Shown here: one piece after another, positions 40,871 to 54,154 of the stretch | How the letters are laid out: every line of letters begins with the position of its first letter | Position numbering within the stretch: the stretch's first letter is position 1 | DNA from: Chrysomallon squamiferum | Taxonomy: Eukaryota > Mollusca > Gastropoda > Neomphalida > Peltospiridae | Assembly (NCBI GenBank): GCA_012295275.1 | Contig: CM022672.1 | Location: forward strand, 27,897,972-27,961,971 | Length of the DNA: 64,000 nucleotides | Direction of reading: 5' to 3' | Notes under the pieces: generated by a model | Seen by the model: the letters and a program-made list of their open reading frames with translations, nothing else | Databases searched by the model: none | Told to the model about the DNA's origin: nothing | Translations under genes and position numbers: made by a program

Positions 40871-41395
40871 TAATAATAAATAAATAAATAAAATAAGCAA
40901 ATAAACGACAACAACAAAAATATATAAAAATTATATAATTTATAAGTAATAATAAAACGGAGGAAAAGTAAATAAACGTAGTAATATAAAGTAAATATGT
41001 TTTATTAGACTTTAAAATAAACAAAGTTCATTCAGAAAATCAGAGGAGCTGATAAACAAAATCGGTAAAAACAATTCTAAAAAATCGAAATAACATTCAA
41101 ACTTAATTTAATCTGTAATCTATTTATTTATTAATATTGAACTATGTCCACACTGTTTATTAATGTTTGTTTTTGTATTTAGTTATATCTTAATGCTGTA
41201 TATTTGTAGATATCACTGTGACTTGCATTCTACTCAGTCTTATTTTTATTTTATCATACAGGGTTTCGTCGTATTCATATTCCGTTTAAATTTATTCATC
41301 TTCATCATAACTATTTTGAGTGAAGTTTGACACCAAATATTTTTCAAATTCTCTATTTAATATTTCAGTGAGAAAAAGAAAGCCGTCTGAAAGTA

Positions 41396-41573
41396 TCACA
41401 TTTTGACGGAGGCGAAGTAGGTGGATGGGGGGAACGTGGACGATGGGGAGGAACAGGGATAGGTGGGGGAGGAAGAGGGATAAGTGGTGAACGGGGACGT
41501 TTCGGAGTTGGATTCGGAGATCATGGAGGCGGATTTGTGGAGGAAAGAGATTCGCAGAATTTGGGTTCGGAGT
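41396..41573 (+). pseudogene. Glycine-rich coding remnant, left arm of an inverted pair
   Basis: One plus-strand frame gives FDGGEVGGWGERGRWGGTG, then GERGRFGVGFGDHGGGF, before running into (TG)n. Gly-rich proteins of this kind are common among mollusc shell and mucus proteins, which is only a hint. The frame is closed by TGA 27 bases upstream, at an acceptor-like TTTCAG, so no complete gene can be drawn. The reverse complement of 42738-42830 is clearly homologous. Confidence 0.5.
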
Positions 41574-42250
<677 letters not shown>

Positions 42251-42419
42251 AGACATTCATACATACTCTCAGTCAAAGTGACACTGACTCATACACTCTC
42301 ACACACATTCACATTTACTCTCATTCACTCCCACTATTTCTCCCCACTCACTCTCACGCTCTCGCTCATACTGACTCTCTGTCACTGCCTCAAACGCACA
42401 CACGCAAACATACAATACA

Positions 42420-42665
42420 GACAGAAACGTATTCCATGGAATAGGAATTTAAGGTTACATTGTAAACTAATCAATATTCAAAATATATCAACAAAAGTAT
42501 CTATTTCTATTTTATGATATTACATACACATACTCATCTGCTGATCGTAAATTATTGTAACAGATTATTAAATATCGGTATTCAGAGCATATCATTTTTA
42601 ATTTTGTACACACAAAGCAGACAGACCTGATTACACGGAATAGGAATTTAAGGTTAACTGTAGTC
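42420..42665 (+). repeat. Two direct copies of a roughly 45-bp sequence
   Basis: GGAATAGGAATTTAAGGTTA, preceded by CAGACAGA, occurs at about 42439 and again at about 42638, about 199 bp apart. The sequence between the copies is not obviously repeated. Confidence 0.7.
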
Positions 42666-42737
42666 CATCTGAAATGTATACATGTATATTACACGCGTCT
42701 AACATACTAGCTGACGCGCCCCCCCTACACACACACA

Positions 42738-43039
42738 CACATCCGAATTCCTCCGTATCCTCCTTCAAATGCGCCTCCATGTCTTCCGAAACCTACTCCG
42801 AGACCTCCCCATCCACCAGTTTTCTCTTTTTACCTCCCTTCCTCCATTTCCGGATCCACCCACTTCGCGTTCGTATCCATTACCACCGTTACCACCATTA
42901 CCACCATTACCACCATTACCGAACCCCCTGCCGCCAGTCATACCTTTTCCGTAAGAGTGAATGCCGATTCCATAATAAACTGGTATGAAGCACGCAGCAG
43001 ACAAGCAGATGGAAGAACGATGAAAACTTCTTTCAACAT
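42738..43039 (-). pseudogene. Glycine-rich coding remnant, right arm of an inverted pair
   Basis: An ATG at 43039 on the minus strand opens MLKEVFIVLPSACLLRAS, which looks like a signal peptide. The Gly-rich part (YGIGIHSYGKGMTGGRGFGN, then GGN repeats coded by GGTAAT/GGTAAC) is in a different frame. A second shift near 42820 is needed to reach GWGGLGVGFGRHGGAFEGGY. That last block matches GRFGVGFGDHGGGF of the left arm, and both run into TG repeats at the same place. The shifts suggest a pseudogene, or exons I have not resolved. Confidence 0.45.
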
Positions 43040-43494
43040 CTCTAAAATATACGTTAAAATAAAATTTGTAAAAATATTTGGACAGTTCGTCAGAGAGAGA
43101 AATAAATAATTTTAGTCTTATTTATGAAATTTTGCTTTCTGAAAAACAATTGTATGAAGAAATTGTTTTTGTTTAAACTATTGAAATGCAAATCCAAAAT
43201 ATTTAAATCATAATCAGTTATTAACCTTCAGCAGGTTAGTGCTGAATAGTAAAAGCTGTAAAGTAGGTTTGTTGCGTTCACTGCTATAACAGACAGGCGG
43301 ACTAATTTCAAAGAGAGTGGAAGAAATGTGTTACTTGATAAATGTCTTTGCTAAATTATATGTGTTTAACTCGGCCAAATTCAATGTAAAATGTTGTATA
43401 TGTACGCCATTCACGTATCTGATGTGCCTTGGCAGCTTAGAATAAAAAAATGTTGAGAAGATGCGTAAAATTCAAGCATTTATAAAAACTAATT

Positions 43495-43576
<82 letters not shown>

Positions 43577-44380
43577 GCACATGCATTCTCGCGCAATCTT
43601 TATCACAATTGCTCTCACACTTACGCACTCTCAGTCTCAAACTCACTTTTTCACATACTCTATCATACACACATACAGACACACGTAGACCCTACATCAG
43701 TGTGAAAGAGAGACAGTGCTAGGTTTTGTGACTGAGAAAGTGAGACTGCTAAGTCATTACTTAAGTCTGCACTGTCAATGAATCGGATGTAAATGTCGTC
43801 CTCGCATTTGTTGAAAGAAATGTTGTTACTATAACCCTCAGTGTTAAATTTTGAGATAATATTAATGCACAAAGTACTCATTTTGGATTTTAGGATGTTT
43901 GTTCTGTTTTTAAATTCTTATTAGTAGAAAAAAATAAACACATCTGCCAAAAAGTATAAGGCTTTATGCTGAATCCAAATTCAAAGGGAAGGAAGTGATA
44001 TATGCACAAAATTACAAGTATTTGCTGAACACAGGTTAAAAATATTTTTCATTTTGTGAAATTTTTATATATTATTTTATACATGAAATCCTCATATACA
44101 AAATGTCATTCTTTGTGTCAAATATTCACATTTGTTTTCAGACATCTGCCTTACTAATATAAACAGCTAAAAGTAAAGAACATATACTATATTGTTGGGA
44201 ATAATTATGTCGCGACAAACCTTCCATTGGGAGGCAGGAAAATAAAGATAAATGGACTGTCCTTAAGCAGGTTCGATGTGCATCATCATTAAACAGCTAA
44301 TAAACATGTTAGTGACGTCACAGATAATTAGTAGCGGCACGCAAATACATATTTTAGCTTCTTGAACTGACAGGGGCGGA

Positions 44381-44457
<77 letters not shown>

Positions 44458-44571
44458 AGGGAGAGGGAGATACAAAAATACAAAACCTGTCCGTATCCCA
44501 GAGAGATATGTTTTCAGACAGAAACACTACAGGTATGGTCAAATTAACTGAACCGAATCTGCAGATAACAG

Positions 44572-44655
<84 letters not shown>

Positions 44656-44703
44656 ACAGGTTTCATGCAAGTTAACAATTTTATTTAAATATAAAAAGGT
44701 AAT

Positions 44704-44736
<33 letters not shown>

Positions 44737-44767
44737 AATTTAAAAATAAATACTATAACAGTTAATA
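43040..44767. other. Microsatellite-rich intergenic stretch
   Basis: Pure (CT)n or (GA)n runs lie at 43495-43574, 44386-44452 and 44573-44652. Between them is AT-rich DNA with no gene I can support. Confidence 0.7.
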
Positions 44768-44951
44768 CGAAACATTCGTCCATCGTCATATCTCAGTTGC
44801 ATGATGATTAAAATGATTACGGATATTTAGATATTTACACACACACACACTTACACACACAAACACACACAGTCAAACATATGCACACAAAAAACATATA
44901 TTTAAAAAAATTAAACAAACACTGAATATGCACATACGCACATCAGTTTTA

Positions 44952-45006
<55 letters not shown>

Positions 45007-45331
45007 TTATTATTATTTTTTTTAAACAAGTTGGTAACCTCCATAATTGGGCAGATAGCTCGGAGTTATTTGATCTTATCATTTTTTTATAATTACAAAA
45101 GCTAAATTTTGTTTTAGAAATTTTTACACTTGGCGAAACAAATATTAAATCAGTTGACTAAAAAAAAAAAATAATAATAATTAATAAATAAATAATATAA
45201 TATATATTTATGGGTTAAACAACAGTCACGCTAAATAAGAATGTTATTAAATTAGCCACATATTTCTCTAAATATTCGTAATCATTTTAATCATCATGCA
45301 ACTGCGATATGACGATGGACGAATGTTTGTG
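44768..45331. mobile_element. Small element with about 62-bp inverted repeats
   Basis: The left arm (44768-44829: ACATTCGTCCATCGTCATAT, CAGTTGCATGATGATTAAAA, TGATTACG.ATATTTAGA) is matched almost base for base, inverted, at 45269-45331. The 440 bp between the arms is low complexity, including (TTA)n at 44960-45006. It looks like a MITE whose inside has been overrun by microsatellites. The target-site duplication is unclear. Confidence 0.7.
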
Positions 45332-45628
45332 ATATTATATATAGAGAGAGAGAATAAAAATAGAAACAAAGATGACAAATAATGAAATAAAAATGTGTAA
45401 CGTTTAAACTGATCCACACATCCGCGTGCAAAGTGGTTAATTGGAAAAACTCTGACGGAGACGTCTTCAACAAATAATTCATAGTTACTAGCGGTACATA
45501 ATCAGTTTGTCACATATAAATATAAATTGTTTCGGGAATACAACTCACTAGTGATTGCATAAAGCGACTGAGTACGTCACGTCACGCAGAAATAGCACAC
45601 GACGTAAGATTCACTGAAGACTGTTTTC

Positions 45629-45861
45629 TGGAATAGTTCAGTAGATACATTGGAGAGTGGAATAGTTCAGTAGATACACTGGCAGTGGAATAGTTCAGTA
45701 GATACACCGGAGAGTGGATTAGTTCAATAGATACACTGGCAGTGGAATAGTTCAGTAGATACACCGGAGAGTGGAATAGTTCAATAGATACACTGGAGAG
45801 TGGAATAGTTCAATAGATACACTGGAGAGTGGAATAGTTCAGTAGATACACTGGAGAGTGG
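45629..45861 (+). repeat. 28/29-bp minisatellite just upstream of a start codon, eight copies
   Basis: The unit TGGAATAGTTCAGTAGATAC followed by ACTGGAGAG or ACTGGC occurs eight times. Copies 2-5 alternate between two variants, as if a 57-bp dimer was duplicated. It ends about 50 bp before the ATG at 45912, so it lies in the promoter or the leader of that gene. A TACGTCACGTCACG stretch just before it (near 45572-45587) could be a CRE-like site. Confidence 0.9.
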
Positions 45862-45911
45862 AATTTTTCAGGAGAGGAACTGTCGACGTTACATTTAACT
45901 CCTTTACTGCA

Positions 45912-46775
45912 ATGAAGGTGTTTCTGCTCTTTGCGACTGTTGTGGTGATGATGCTGAAGACGTCGTATCAATTGCAATATATATGTTTCTTCGGACCTTT
46001 GCGTGAGGCACTTAGTAAGATAAACAATATATTTTATACTTGTAAAATTAAATAATATAAAAAAAATTTCAGTCCATTTCCTAGTGTCTATATTTATTAA
46101 AAAAAAAAAAAATTGTCGTTTTAATATATATCACTTTTTTTGTTGTTTCTAGACATATGCTGTAATCTTTACTGAAAAAAAATTGTTTTTCTCTTTCTAA
46201 TTTCGTTTTAACAGAAATCTATTTCATTTTCGAATGACCAAACGAAAACATCAAACAAACAAACAAAAATAAATAAATAAATAAATTAAAATTAAATTTA
46301 AAATTAAAAACTTATTAATTGCAGAATTAATTTATATCATCTGTTTATTCTAAGCAGTTATTTCATTCTTTATAATCTGTACTATATTGTCCACTGTCTT
46401 TTTGTTATTTGAAATAATCATTTTATCTTCTTTATTTTGTATATATAAAACTAATGCTATAATGTTATTTATCAAATAATTTTTTTAATTTTCATAATTT
46501 GTATTGGAACCAATATCGTCTATTTTTCTAAAATTGAATAATCTATTTTTATTAATATTTCTTAATTAATTTGTCCTCCGAATTCAGTGACTATTAATAC
46601 TTTAATTAGTTGTGAGAATGTTAATTAAATACATTTTAAAAATTATTGTGTATTACATCAATTTTTCTCCGTTCAGTTTAATAATTTAGTGCATAGTAAT
46701 AAAAAAATAAATAATAAAAAAGGACTATTCCAGTGCTTATTATTATTATTATTATTATTGTTGTTGTTGTTGTTG

Positions 46776-46809
<34 letters not shown>

Positions 46810-48775
46810 TGTTGCTGTTGGTGTAATAATTCTTCTAATAATAATTCACCACATTTGTATGTAACTAAAATTATATAATAAATGTCCACTTATTGACTCA
46901 ATTTAGCAGCGTAAATGAAGATATATAATAACACTAATAGATCATCGTTTAATCTATACCATTAGAGCTTGGATAAAACAAGCAAGAGACGGTTGGTATT
47001 CACAAACATTATATTACTGTCAACGATGTATAAACTAATTACAACGTTCAGATGTGTTCATTAATCAAGCAATACAGAATAAAGATATGAAATTGCAGTA
47101 ATACGTTTCAAATAATTAGTTAATTTGTAATTTTGAGAGAGAGAGATTAATAATTTGTTTATTTCACAGCTGCCGATGGTGTTAAAGAATTTTGTGCGAC
47201 GGGATTGCCTCACCCCCCATTTATTCCTAAAGGTCGTTACACTGTAACTCCAGTCCCGGATCCGTGCTATGAATGTATGTGTACAGAGTCCGGACTCACA
47301 TGCTGCGAGTAAGTTGTTGTCAATAAACTGATAATATTACTTTTATTTATTTATTTAATTTAGTATATATGTTATAGTAAAACTGGAAAATTAGGGATTT
47401 CTGAACTATCTCTCTTGTGTTATGCTCGCGATTTGTGCAGTATTCCATGGATCCTAAGAAAGTGAATGCAAAGGACAGTGCTGAGAAGAAGAAGCGGATG
47501 ATGTCCATTGAATTAAAGATTGAATTCATAGAAAAACATGAGCGAGGTGTGCGTGTAGTCAACATGGCTAGGCAGAACGAACGTAGTAATTACCATATTG
47601 AACCAGACGGAGTCGATAAAGGCTATAACTCGATCCAAAGGTGTTAAAACAATTTCTAAGCTGCAGACCTATGTCCATGAAAAGATGGAGAAACCCTAAC
47701 CCTGTACACTTTACAAAATCAATTTATTTCTTTACATTCTCTTTTATTTTGTTTTTTAAACAATATTTGTCATTTATACATATATTTATATTATTTAAAA
47801 ACACGTTACAAAATACTTGGGTGGTTTGGGGGGGGGGTTGCTGGTTTTTTTGTACCTTTTATGAAATAATCTTTTAATTTGGCGTTATCAAAACCCTCGG
47901 GTACGAGTCGCAGAGACTTTGTTGTTGCACTATTTTTTAATTTGAACCATTTCGCTGTGAATTTCAGTGGACCATTATACCATCTAATTCTAAATATGTA
48001 CATGTTAGCTGCCACAGCTTAAAGTCTCCTACGTAGCAACTCATGACGCCCATAACAACCTGTCTGTCACGTCCCTCCGTCCGTAAATAGACTACTTTGA
48101 GTCAAGTTTGTCAATGGACGTTAATATTCGCGCGCATGCGCAATAGGAATATGAAACACCTCTAATGTCGTTGAACAGGTGAAATGATTTCTTGCAATAC
48201 GAAATTTCATGAAATATACTCTTTTTCATCTTCGTTCAATGTATATCATATCTTTTAAAAAGAGGTAAGTAGAACCAGGAATATAGAATTATAACGACCT
48301 GAATTTTATCTCGTATTACAAGGAAACATTTTGAAAAACCCAAACAACAACAAAATTTGGTGGATGATTTGGCTAATAAAGAGATAAATACTGTCCAAAT
48401 AAAATGTCTTCTAAATGTGGATATGCGTAAGACAAACATTATGTACCAAATTATTTTATTATATTCTTTAAGTAAAATAAATGTGATGCAGCAGCTATAA
48501 TGTAAAATTGTGATTCATTATTACATCAATTTTTTTTCTGAATGTTTTTAGTGAGTAATATATTGAAATTTAATTGTGCATTATTTTTGTAGCAAAGATG
48601 GTTTAGAGCATTCTCAACAATTTTTAAAATTCAAATATGTTTCATGTTATCTTCAGTCATCCGAAAACATTTCTTCAGTAACCAATAGATTATGATGAAT
48701 AAATAAATTACCCATTTCTTGTTTTTCAGGTGTTCTCCGTATCAAATTCTACAAAGAAATGAAAGAAATGGATAA
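45912..48775 (+). CDS. Small secreted Cys-rich protein, beta-microseminoprotein-like (95 aa)
   Basis: Exons: 45912-46014, 47170-47308, 48730-48775 (TAA); phases 1 and 2; all GT...AG. Residues 1-20 (MKVFLLFATVVVMMLKTSYQ) form a signal peptide. The mature part has Cys at 25, 43, 67, 70, 72, 79, 80 and 82. It includes PCYECMCTESGLTCCEC, which fits the C-x-x-C-x-C...C-C core of beta-microseminoprotein (PSP94) proteins, as does the early ICFF and the F-C-x-x-x-G-x-x-H spacing. Known members have about ten Cys and a longer C-terminus, so this one is short. Either the family has a shorter form here or a further exon was missed. A VWC-like fold is the alternative. AATAAA lies at 48815, 40 bp past the stop. 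The Tigger MITE at 47405 sits in intron 2. Function unknown; related mollusc proteins include pheromone-like and defence-like secreted factors, but that is not shown here. Confidence 0.7.
47405..47838 (+). mobile_element. Tigger-type MITE, copy 2 (truncated)
   Basis: From 47450 the frame reads MDPKKVNAKDSAEKKKRMMS, then IELKIEFIEKHERGVRVVNM, and then jumps to EPDGVDKGYNSIQR before a stop. The same internal deletion is seen in copies 1 and 3. The 5' end is missing relative to copy 1 (it starts about 50 bp before the ATG), and the 3' end stops in a G run near 47838. It lies in intron 2 of the Cys-rich protein gene, in the same direction. Confidence 0.75.
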
Positions 48776-48814
48776 CTAGTTCTTTACACATGAAATGTAA
48801 TCACTCCTTAATTT

Positions 48815-48820
48815 AATAAA
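48815..48820 (+). terminator. Polyadenylation signal of the Cys-rich protein gene
   Basis: AATAAA is 40 bp after the stop codon, in a suitable AT-rich setting. Confidence 0.6.
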
Positions 48821-50040
48821 TGTTTGCAATCACTTGAAAGTAATATTACAAAATAATATAGAAATAACTGAAAATTCTTCACTACTCACAAACAACTTAT
48901 TATCTATATGTAGATAGCATATAGTTCAGTTAACCGAAGCCTTGCATTTTCATAACTATAATTAAAATGGAAAATCAAGAAAAAAAAAGACCACCTCCAA
49001 AAAAAAAAAAAAAAAAAAAAAGGAAAAGAAAAAGAAAGAAGATAATGATCGGCCTGACTGGCGAGTATCGTGTTGTCAAGAAGCTGTCGTCACGAGAAGT
49101 CGCTTTGGTAAAATATTGTGATACACAAAATCTATGCCGACGAGTCGACCTTACAAACAGTTTCGAAGACTTTAAGATGTTTCTTTAGAAATAAAAACGA
49201 TCATGCTTCGTGTTATTTCTGTACAAATTTATTGTTGACTTCTTGTAGATATTTGTTTTATGATGTTTAAACTGCAGAAAACCTGACTAGCAAGTTAACT
49301 GTTCCAGGGGGAAAATTAATCGCACCAGAAAAATATTTAAAATGTACCTGTGGATACTATTATTATTTGTACTTTCATCTTAACAGTTTCATTATATCTT
49401 GCAGGCATTCTCTACTAATAAAACAGACTGATATTAAATAAATAAATGAAACAAAATTAATTTTGGCAGCATCATCGTTTTGACAAGGAATGAAACATTC
49501 AGTTGTACAGTCAGAACTTTATTTTCGGTAGAGGTTAAAAATGAAGAAAACAAATCACAGATAGCAGAAAATGATAAAGACGAAAAATACGTGGATAAAT
49601 AACTAACTAGATGACGAATATGATTATGATGAAACCCTATTACAAAATAATTAGAAACTTAATTCATAGCGATATCTGTATATATTTATACATCATTACA
49701 AAAATAAACATTATGAATGTAAAATGATATACAACAATACATAACATTTTTATTCAAACTTCTGTAATACATTAATTGTTTCCATAATTTAGTTCAATGA
49801 TTCATTTTTAATGCAAATCATACAATAATGACAATAACGGCGACTACAACTATTACAAGATATACAAAAATTTAAATATTCAAAGAGCAGTATATACATG
49901 GGAGAAAAACAAAACTCAGAATAAATAAAGAAACAAAATGGTAAATAAATAAAGAAAGAAAGAAATGATGAAGAAATGAAGAAGGTAAGCAAACGAAGGT
50001 GATTTATTTTAAATAATATTTCCATTGATTCTCGCAGTTG
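48821..50040. other. Intergenic stretch
   Basis: It contains a poly-A run at 48999-49020 followed by A/G-rich sequence, and a 50-codon open frame up to 49188 with no recognisable domain. Nothing else is supported. Confidence 0.5.
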
Positions 50041-50059
50041 AAATGCAAAATCTCGCCGA

Positions 50060-51861
50060 GGTGGTCAGTGTACTCAGTGTCAGGGTTGTTGTGGCTGATC
50101 TACTCGACTTTCAGAGACCGGATTCTGGCATCGACAGCTCGGTATTTTCGTTTTCGTGCCGGAGCTCGCCAGTGACCATCTAATTGCTGTAGTCTGACTT
50201 CCACTGTAGACTGCTCACGTTTCAATAGACCTACCACCTCAAATACGTTCGGATGACTCGTCTAGGCGATTTGATTGATTTTTCCAAGTGGTTATTTGTC
50301 CGGTGACTGTCATTGCCAAAGTGGTTCCACATTTCTGGAGTCCATGGCCATTCTCTCCAGTCCATCAGTAATGTTACCTTTTCATCCTGTGGACTGTCGG
50401 CATCCTCAACTTTGTCCAGCAGGAGCACACCTTACCACCTTTTCTGCATCATCGTTTTAAATATATAATGGTACCTTGACTTATGAGTTTAGTTCGGTCC
50501 GTGGCCGAGCTTATAATTCAATTTGCTCGTATATCAAATCAATTTTCCCAACTGAAATTAATTGAAATACCAGTAATCCATTCCAGTCCCCCAAACTGGT
50601 TTTGTAAAGTGCATTTATCTTATTTTAACGCCTTTGGCTGGATTTACAGCCTTTGTCGACTCCTTTTGCTTCAGTATGGTACTGCCTAGCCAAGTGGAAT
50701 ACATGCACACGTTTCTCTTTCTTTTCTATGATTTCATGCTTTAATTCAATGGACATCCCCCACTTCTTCTTCTTAGAACTGTTCTTTGCACTCACTTTCT
50801 TAGAATCCATGGTCAGATGCTTGGCGGCGAGATAACCATGTGACGTAAACGAGTGAGACGTGGGATACTGGGCGGATGTTGTGTTGTTCGATGCGCCAAC
50901 TTGCAGCGGCGTATCTGAAACTCGCTCGTAACCGGATTTTGGCTTCAACTCAAAGCAGAAAATCGATAAAGTGACTGCTCGTAACTCGGAAAATTCGTAA
51001 ATTGGTGCATTCGTAAGCCAAGGTACCAGTATATTTTGAAGCAAAACATACTTTTTTGCGTACGACGCCAAATACTGAGTGTAATGGTAAAAAGAGCCTC
51101 TTAGTCGTGTGGTGGGGAATACTGTGCGTACAGTGTTGTGAGCGGATCTCTCAAAGTCCATCTGAAACATCATAAGAGCGAAAGGAAATCCTAGGTCATG
51201 GCAAGCATCTTGGATGTGTGTGTCTTCTGTGCGGTTGGGGAGAAAAGAAAACACAAGGGGAAACACTTGTCCTTGAGATTCGGCATGGACAGCATATAAC
51301 TGATCAAAAAGCTTGAGTACTGAGCAAAATGTCCCATATGAAAATACAACATCAATCTCATGCAACAACTCCATGTTTTTATCAGTCGCGAACAATAATA
51401 TTGGCTCTTGTTCTTCAACTCGGCGCAGAAAAGGATCTCCTCCCTCGGGACGGGTTACTCGTCTTCCAGGTTAATTTCCTGTTTGTCTGGGGTAGTCGGG
51501 GTAGGGTTTTGTGGCGTTGTCGGTGTAGTACCGTCTTGAGGAATCTCGTCTAACATACAGTCAGGCACAGCATCGTGTCCCTTCCTCATTGGTGTAAATC
51601 TTCGGAATTAGCCAGGTTTGCCTTGAATGCGCCTACGTGCTTAATGAATGGCACCGCCGCGTGGTTGTGCTGCATTCGTTTTACCATCTGCAACATGTTG
51701 CCCACAGCTATGACGTAGGCTCTGCACTGCGTGTTAACACATTTCCGATATGTTCTCTCTCCATTCTTTTTATTAACTCGACATTTATGTTCGATATAAT
51801 ATAGATGCCTGCTGCCTTGTAGTGTCTCAATGTAAGTCACTCGAACCTGTTCAGCTGCCAT
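50060..51861 (-). pseudogene. MULE transposase pseudogene, interrupted by a Tigger MITE
   Basis: From ATG 51861 on the minus strand, MAAEQVRVTYIETLQGSRHL leads into CRVNKKNGERTYRKCVNTQC and HNHAA, a FLYWCH-type zinc finger. After a break, 51395-51030 gives the transposase core: FATDKNMELLHEIDVVF, LFDQLYAVHAESQGQVFPLV, FSFLPNRTEDT, MMFQMDFERSAHNTVRTVFP, TTRLRGSFYHYTQYL. The MITE at 50468-51029 then cuts in. On its other side the protein resumes: PWTPEMWNHFGNDSHRTNNH (about 50345-50290), HPNVFEVVGLLKREQ, then RKYRAVDARIRSLK near 50125. Stops and frameshifts besides the insertion mean it is inactive. Confidence 0.85.
50468..51029 (-). mobile_element. Tigger-type MITE, copy 3, inserted in the MULE
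   Basis: The ends are inverted (TGGTACCTTGACTTATGAG at the left; CTTACG.A..AAGGTACCA pattern at the right) and the element sits between TATA-type flanks, as expected for TA target duplication. On the minus strand a frame from 50811 reads MDSKKVSAKNSSKKKKWGMS, then IELKHEIIEKKEKRVHVFHL, and then EAKGVDKGCKSSQR. This is the same internal deletion as copies 1 and 2. Because it splits the MULE, it moved after the MULE had arrived. Confidence 0.85.
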
Positions 51862-54099
51862 TATTTTAAATCTCAAAGAGTTTCCCATTTCTTACAAAAC
51901 AGGCAAAACCTACAATGCCAAGCGCCAGCTCAATCAAAATACTACCCAATAATCCTTTAAAACAGCAGAGACCAATACGATAGAAAAAAACAAATGTGGA
52001 GAAAAAGAAGAAATAACAATGAACGAAAATAAACACACACAAGCGTCTGCTCAATTGCTACCCCGAACAGTAAAGACAACATGGCTCACTCTGCAACGCA
52101 GGACATATAAACCAGTTAGTTGCTTCTGTTTCCCGGGACATTCATAATTCGGCAAACCGGTACATCACAAAATAGGATTTTCTAGGTCCCAGGCTGACAC
52201 CACAAAAATCCCTCGCGAGCCGGATGTTAATAACAGTAACACGTTCAAAACACATACACACGCACACAATAAAAAACACAATTTGGATCTTACAGATGCT
52301 GATACATTCAAATAGTCTGAAACGACACTTTTCAGACTTCAAGTTTAAAATATCAGATGATTTATCTTTCTATTATCTCAGTAATTATTCTATTTACGAT
52401 CCATCCCTGTATTTGTTATACTGTAATACCAGTGACTTCATTAAATTCATATTCCCCTCCCCTATTTTTATATAGCATATTGAATTTAATTTGTATGCTG
52501 TATACTGAATACAGCTGGGTTATTGTGTACAGATACAAATGTAGTATTAATCTTAATGTTATTTGATGCTGTTGTTATCATTACTATGTTTAATCAGGAC
52601 TCAGTATATTTTAACATTAATCATATTAGCTGGCAACATATGTTTCTTTCATATAATGAATGGTATGAAAGTGGAACTCCACTATTTTGTAATCTTTTTC
52701 CATCGATTAACAGCAACGAGCTTTCCATACGTATCTTTCCGATAGGTATAAACGTTTACATCATGGTAATGATAAACTTGCTGGATCGTGTTAGAGCGCG
52801 TCGCGCCAACTCTCTGCCATTGATGCAACAACTCATTGTTTGCACTTACAACAATTACAAGTGGAAGTATCTTAATCAGTGAGCCAGTGAATTAGGAATA
52901 AAACTAGACTTTTAAACTGTATTGCTGTCTCGTGTAACATACTTAAAAATGTAACTTACGTAATCTCTCGCTTCAACACTGTAATAAGAAATGTACATGT
53001 TAGTCTTGATTGACAAGTAAGAAATGTAATTATCTTCAAAAGATCGGGTCACAGTGTCCCTTTGTAAACAACATCTGCGACATTCTCGTATATTAAAACA
53101 GCCATTCAGTGAACACAAAAGCAAATCTATACCAAGAACTTTAGTGGCAGTATTTCGTTTCAGCTATGTGACCCTTCTTGCACGGGTCACACAGCGTTCG
53201 TTGTTTGTCACAAGAGGTAAATATCGTTTGCGTGATTTTGAAGCGTTTATATTCGTTAACTTGTAAAAATGATTTTGAACGGTTAAAAAATTGATGATGA
53301 AGATGTAAGAATGATATTATTACATCATGAGGAAATGGAAAATGTTTCAGGATTTATACTTTAAAATCTGCACAACTGTGTTTCGAAGTAATTCTCTCAT
53401 CGCACCCAAATATAACCCATCGTTAAACGTCGTATACACGCTTTGTATGTGTATGTATTTATGTATTATGTATCTATGTATTATGTATTTATGTATTATG
53501 TACGTGCATGTTTATGTCTGCGTGCACTATTTGTTATAGCCATTTTTCATTAATATATGAATCTCCACGTATAGATATGTATGTTGGTATGTGTATTACA
53601 GACAAGCGCGCGCACACAGACACACCCACACGTAAATAAAAACTGTATACTCCGCTCTTTGCAGTTGCTGTGTGCAGATGTGTTTCTGCCTGTTAACTGA
53701 TAATCTCGGTGTAGCTTGAAATTATTCATTTATCTCTCAATGATTCTTGGGCGGATCGAGGCGTGTTGGTTGAGGGTTTTCTAGATTTTTATTTAAAACA
53801 TAAATGTATTTTTCTGTATGTAATATATGTGTAAGATTTTAAACTTACGAACTTACTGTTCTTTTTAAGACTAGTGTTGTTAAGACAACAACTGCTTGAG
53901 AAATTTACACGGTCGTATTACAACTGTTCTAACTAACGGTATTATTTATTTATTTATTTATTTGTTTATTATTATTATAATGCTGTTATTATTGTGTTTT
54001 TTGTTTGTTCTCTAATTATTATTATCACATTTATTTTTGGCACTAGAAAAAATTATTTTTAAGTTTATTTTTTAATTTTATTATAATTATTGTAATTAA

Positions 54100-54154
<55 letters not shown>

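Noticed and set aside
48730-48780. An alternative frame for the last exon of the Cys-rich gene (VLRIKFYKEMKEMDN)
   Set aside because: It looks protein-like, but the preceding exon ends in phase 2 at the best donor, which forces the CSPYQILQRNERNG frame. Kept as a caution about this exon.
48967-49188. A 73-codon frame starting in a poly-A region
   Set aside because: The first third is a Lys run from an A/G-rich tract. The remainder is unrecognised and has no gene context.
52523-52882. A 119-codon open frame
   Set aside because: It is AT-rich, has no recognisable domain, and lacks splice or promoter context; a frame of this length is expected by chance in such DNA.
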